A stretch of 8,205 nt of DNA from positions 1-8,205 of the forward strand of contig JAKONL010000101.1 in assembly GCA_022701965.1 (NCBI GenBank). The letters are read 5' to 3'. The notes under the pieces were generated by a model. That model was not told the origin of the DNA and ran no database searches. It saw nothing but the letters and a program-made list of their open reading frames with translations. The translations under genes and the position numbers were made by a program. This DNA comes from Burkholderiaceae bacterium (GTDB lineage: Bacteria > Pseudomonadota > Gammaproteobacteria > Burkholderiales > Burkholderiaceae). Positions 6,769 to 8,205 of this stretch are shown here, one piece after another. Positions within the stretch are counted from its first letter, which is position 1, and each line of letters opens with the position of its first letter.

Positions 6769-7047
6769 ATGGCGTTCACGCGCTGTTCGATCGGGCGAGA
6801 AATTGGCCATAATCCGATCGTTCCAGACCGTTATCGGTCACCTATGGTCAGTACCCCGTTCAGCGATGAGCAGTGCATCAGGGGACACAGTTTGATCGAC
6901 AGCTGTTTTACGGTGCACATCTCGATTTTCAGCCTTTCAGGACAGCCCTGTAAAGCGCGTCGATTGATTGAAGGGCACCGGGCTGACACGACAGACTTCG
7001 AACAATGGCAAAAACGCTTGTTTGCATTTGGCGTGGTGCTTGAATAA
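6769..7047 (+). CDS. Small hypothetical ORF of doubtful coding status
   Basis: A 92-residue open frame starting at an ATG with GGA only three bases upstream. I recognise no family. It contains four Cys and no signal peptide or membrane segment. It lies wholly in the low-GC segment and spans the two inverted repeats at 6788-6839, which argues that this may be non-coding or relic DNA. It is the longest ATG-started frame in the segment, tied with an overlapping frame at 6968-7246, and length alone is weak support. Confidence 0.2.
   Translation: MAFTRCSIGREIGHNPIVPDRYRSPMVSTPFSDEQCIRGHSLIDSCFTVHISIFSLSGQPCKARRLIEGHRADTTDFEQWQKRLFAFGVVLE
6788..6839. repeat. Cluster of short inverted repeats
   Basis: CGATCGG at 6788-6794 is the reverse complement of CCGATCG at 6814-6820, with a 19-base spacer containing TGGCCA. 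Immediately downstream, GACCG (6826-6830) and CGGTC (6835-6839) form a 5-bp stem with a TTAT loop. A direct GGTCA repeat follows at 6836-6840 and 6846-6850. This could be a protein-binding region, a folded RNA or a worn mobile-element end. The sequence alone does not decide. Confidence 0.4.
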
Positions 7048-7296
7048 CTACGAATCTGCTATCAAGCGAACTGTGCTTCTCCGAAGCTTCGATTCAGGCC
7101 ATCGAGCATTTGAAGGAATCGCTCTTAAGCATGTTGGAGCCTGCAAAGAGTTGCTTATTCAATCATATCTTTCCAAAAAATATTTAACGCATAATCGACC
7201 TCGCAAAGGCAAGGTTGCTTGCGTTTGTCAGCAGTATGTATTTTGATATTTGCTTCAACAATACTGTGCTGAGGTACAGAGACAGTTTTTAGGATG

Positions 7297-7474
7297 GGTT
7301 TGAGCTATGTTCCTCGCTTCCTCTTTTGATCCTTGATGTTTCACGCATGTCGCTGTATCACCAAGCGCTGTTCGACGCCTCACGCCCGAGGCTTGAGCTA
7401 TGGTTCAGGTTCCCTTTTTTCGACCTCGACTGCCCACGCATGCCGCTGAATTACCAAGCGCTGTTCGACGCCTC
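7297..7474 (+). repeat. Tandem 93-base duplication of the PAS-kinase start region
   Basis: Copy 1 (7297-7381) and copy 2 (7390-7474) align without gaps at an offset of exactly 93 bases, with 65 of 85 positions identical. The 40-base core around each ATG (7342-7381 and 7435-7474) matches at 37 of 40. The upstream tag 'TTGAGCTATG' is identical in both. Copy 1 encodes MSLYHQALFDAS and copy 2 encodes MPLNYQALFDAS, in the same reading frame. The copies differ most just upstream of the ATGs, so the duplication is not brand-new. Confidence 0.85.
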
Positions 7475-8205
7475 CCCCAACCCGTACCTGATCCTCGATC
7501 GTTCGCTCAACATCGCCGGCGCCAACAAGGCTTACTTGAAGTCGACGCGGCGTACCCTCTCGGACATTGTCGGGCGTTGGACCTGGGATGCCTTTCCCAC
7601 CGATGCGCAGACCCAGGCGCAGGTCATGGCGTTGTGCCAGCGCGCGATCGACACAGGAGAGCCCGACACGATGCCACTGATGCGGTTCGACATCCCCCGC
7701 CCGCAGGAACTGGGTGGCGGGTTTGAGAAGCGCTACTGGAGCATGAGCCAGATTCCGGTGCTCGACGAGCATGGCGAGGTCGAGTTCGTGCTGCACCATC
7801 CCATTGACGTGACCGACCTGGAGCGCCTGAAGGAAGCTGGCACCGGGAATGCCGATCTGGCCTGGAAGCCGGAGCAGACCGGGATCTTCGAGCGGGCGCA
7901 AGCTGTTCAGGAGAGCAACCTGGCGCTCAAGGCCGAGAGCGACCGGCTGCGTGGCCTGTTCCTTCAAGCGCCCAGCTTCATGGCCGTGCTGTCCGGACCG
8001 GAGCATCGCTTCGAGCTCGCCAATCAAGCCTACACACGCCTGACTGGTACCCGCACGCTGGCTGGACGAACAATCCGCGAAGTATTCAACGCGCAGGAGG
8101 GCGGCTCGTTCTTCGATCTCCTGGATCAAGTCTATGCAAGCGGCGAGCCTTTCGTCGGCCAGGGCATGGAGTTCCATCTGCAGCAATCGCCCGATGTCTG
8201 GCGCC
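7440..8205 (+). CDS. PAS-domain sensor (probably hybrid) histidine kinase, N-terminal part (3' truncated by window)
   Basis: The frame is open from the ATG at 7440 to the window edge, 255 residues plus one base with no stop. A first PAS domain (about 3-125) opens 'YQALFDASPNPYLILDRSLN' and includes 'GGGFEKRYWSMSQIPVLDEH' and 'HHPIDVTDLERL'. A linker of coiled-coil character (about 128-172) leads to a second PAS domain from about 173, beginning 'LRGLFLQAPSFMAVLSG', then 'HRFELANQAYTRLTG'. This layout matches soluble multi-PAS sensor kinases, where the HisKA, ATPase and often receiver domains follow. Those parts lie outside the window, so the kinase call is from recognised family style. No signal peptide or membrane segment is seen, so the sensor is probably cytoplasmic. 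The same frame is open back to an ATG at 7347, giving a 31-residue extension, and neither start has a clear Shine-Dalgarno site. I use 7440 because PAS residues begin there. Confidence 0.8.
   Translation, partial: MPLNYQALFDASPNPYLILDRSLNIAGANKAYLKSTRRTLSDIVGRWTWDAFPTDAQTQAQVMALCQRAIDTGEPDTMPLMRFDIPRPQELGGGFEKRYWSMSQIPVLDEHGEVEFVLHHPIDVTDLERLKEAGTGNADLAWKPEQTGIFERAQAVQESNLALKAESDRLRGLFLQAPSFMAVLSGPEHRFELANQAYTRLTGTRTLAGRTIREVFNAQEGGSFFDLLDQVYASGEPFVGQGMEFHLQQSPDVWR

Larger units (their letters stand above)
6628..7346. other. Low-GC segment with no recognised gene, possible inserted or decayed accessory DNA
   Basis: About 0.7 kb separates the receptor stop from the PAS-kinase frame. Counted GC is 21/60 at 6661-6720, 19/60 at 7141-7200 and 24/60 at 7201-7260, against 42/60 at 6541-6600. 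The middle (6841-6900) is higher, 34/60. I see no tRNA, intact transposase, CRISPR repeat or strong terminator. Short inverted repeats are present at 6788-6820, 6826-6839 and 7209-7222. A 34-codon ORF (6631-6735) begins three bases after the receptor stop. A 47-codon frame without a clear start is open at 7044-7187. A weak promoter-like pair, TTGTCA at 7225-7230 and TATTTG at 7247-7252 with an extended TG, could serve the PAS gene but is far from proven. Confidence 0.6.

Noticed and set aside
7209..7222. GCAAG-GTTG-CTTGC hairpin as a terminator
   Set aside because: The stem is only 5 bp and is followed by GTTTGTC, not a T run.
6968..7246. A 92-codon + strand frame in the low-GC segment
   Set aside because: It overlaps the other weak ORF, has no recognised family or good ribosome site, and an overlapping third frame (7044-7187) looks equally protein-like, so none is convincing.
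7398..8186. A 262-codon minus-strand frame opposite the PAS kinase
   Set aside because: The + strand has recognisable PAS sequence throughout the same interval, and the antisense product shows no recognised domain.

Overview
The window is GC-rich (about 70% in the sampled coding line 6541-6600). All convincing genes lie on the + strand, and the gene types suggest a gammaproteobacterium of the Xanthomonadaceae/Lysobacteraceae kind. That placement rests on overall feel (DUF4331, HupE/UreJ and TonB-receptor content, and the style of the PAS kinase), not on a phylogenetic marker.

Region 1 (2-6627) is a tight co-directional cluster. It holds the 3' end of a DUF4331 protein, a small Gly/Ser-linker lipoprotein, a TPR protein with a signal peptide, a HupE/UreJ-type membrane protein whose ectodomain carries an EF-hand-like loop, a short His-rich membrane-anchored or exported protein, and a complete TonB-dependent receptor. 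Together they look like an envelope-spanning uptake system, probably for a metal or metal complex: outer-membrane receptor, His-rich periplasmic binder, inner-membrane HupE-like permease, and accessory lipoprotein, TPR and DUF4331 proteins. The substrate is not readable from sequence. Two control points are visible. One is a convincing intrinsic terminator (1362-1391) between the lipoprotein gene and the TPR gene. The other is a 138-base leader with two inverted repeats in front of the TonB receptor gene.

Region 2 (6628-7346) starts exactly at the receptor stop codon. GC falls to about 32-40% in three counted 60-base lines. The region has no recognisable gene, only two weak small ORFs and a few short inverted repeats. 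It looks like an inserted or decayed accessory segment.

Region 3 (7347/7440-8205) is the 5' part of a multi-PAS sensor (probably hybrid) histidine kinase that runs off the window. Its start region is tandemly duplicated with a period of exactly 93 bases (31 codons). The reading frame is open through both copies, so translation could begin in either one. This duplication and the multi-gene uptake cluster are the two most interesting points in the window.
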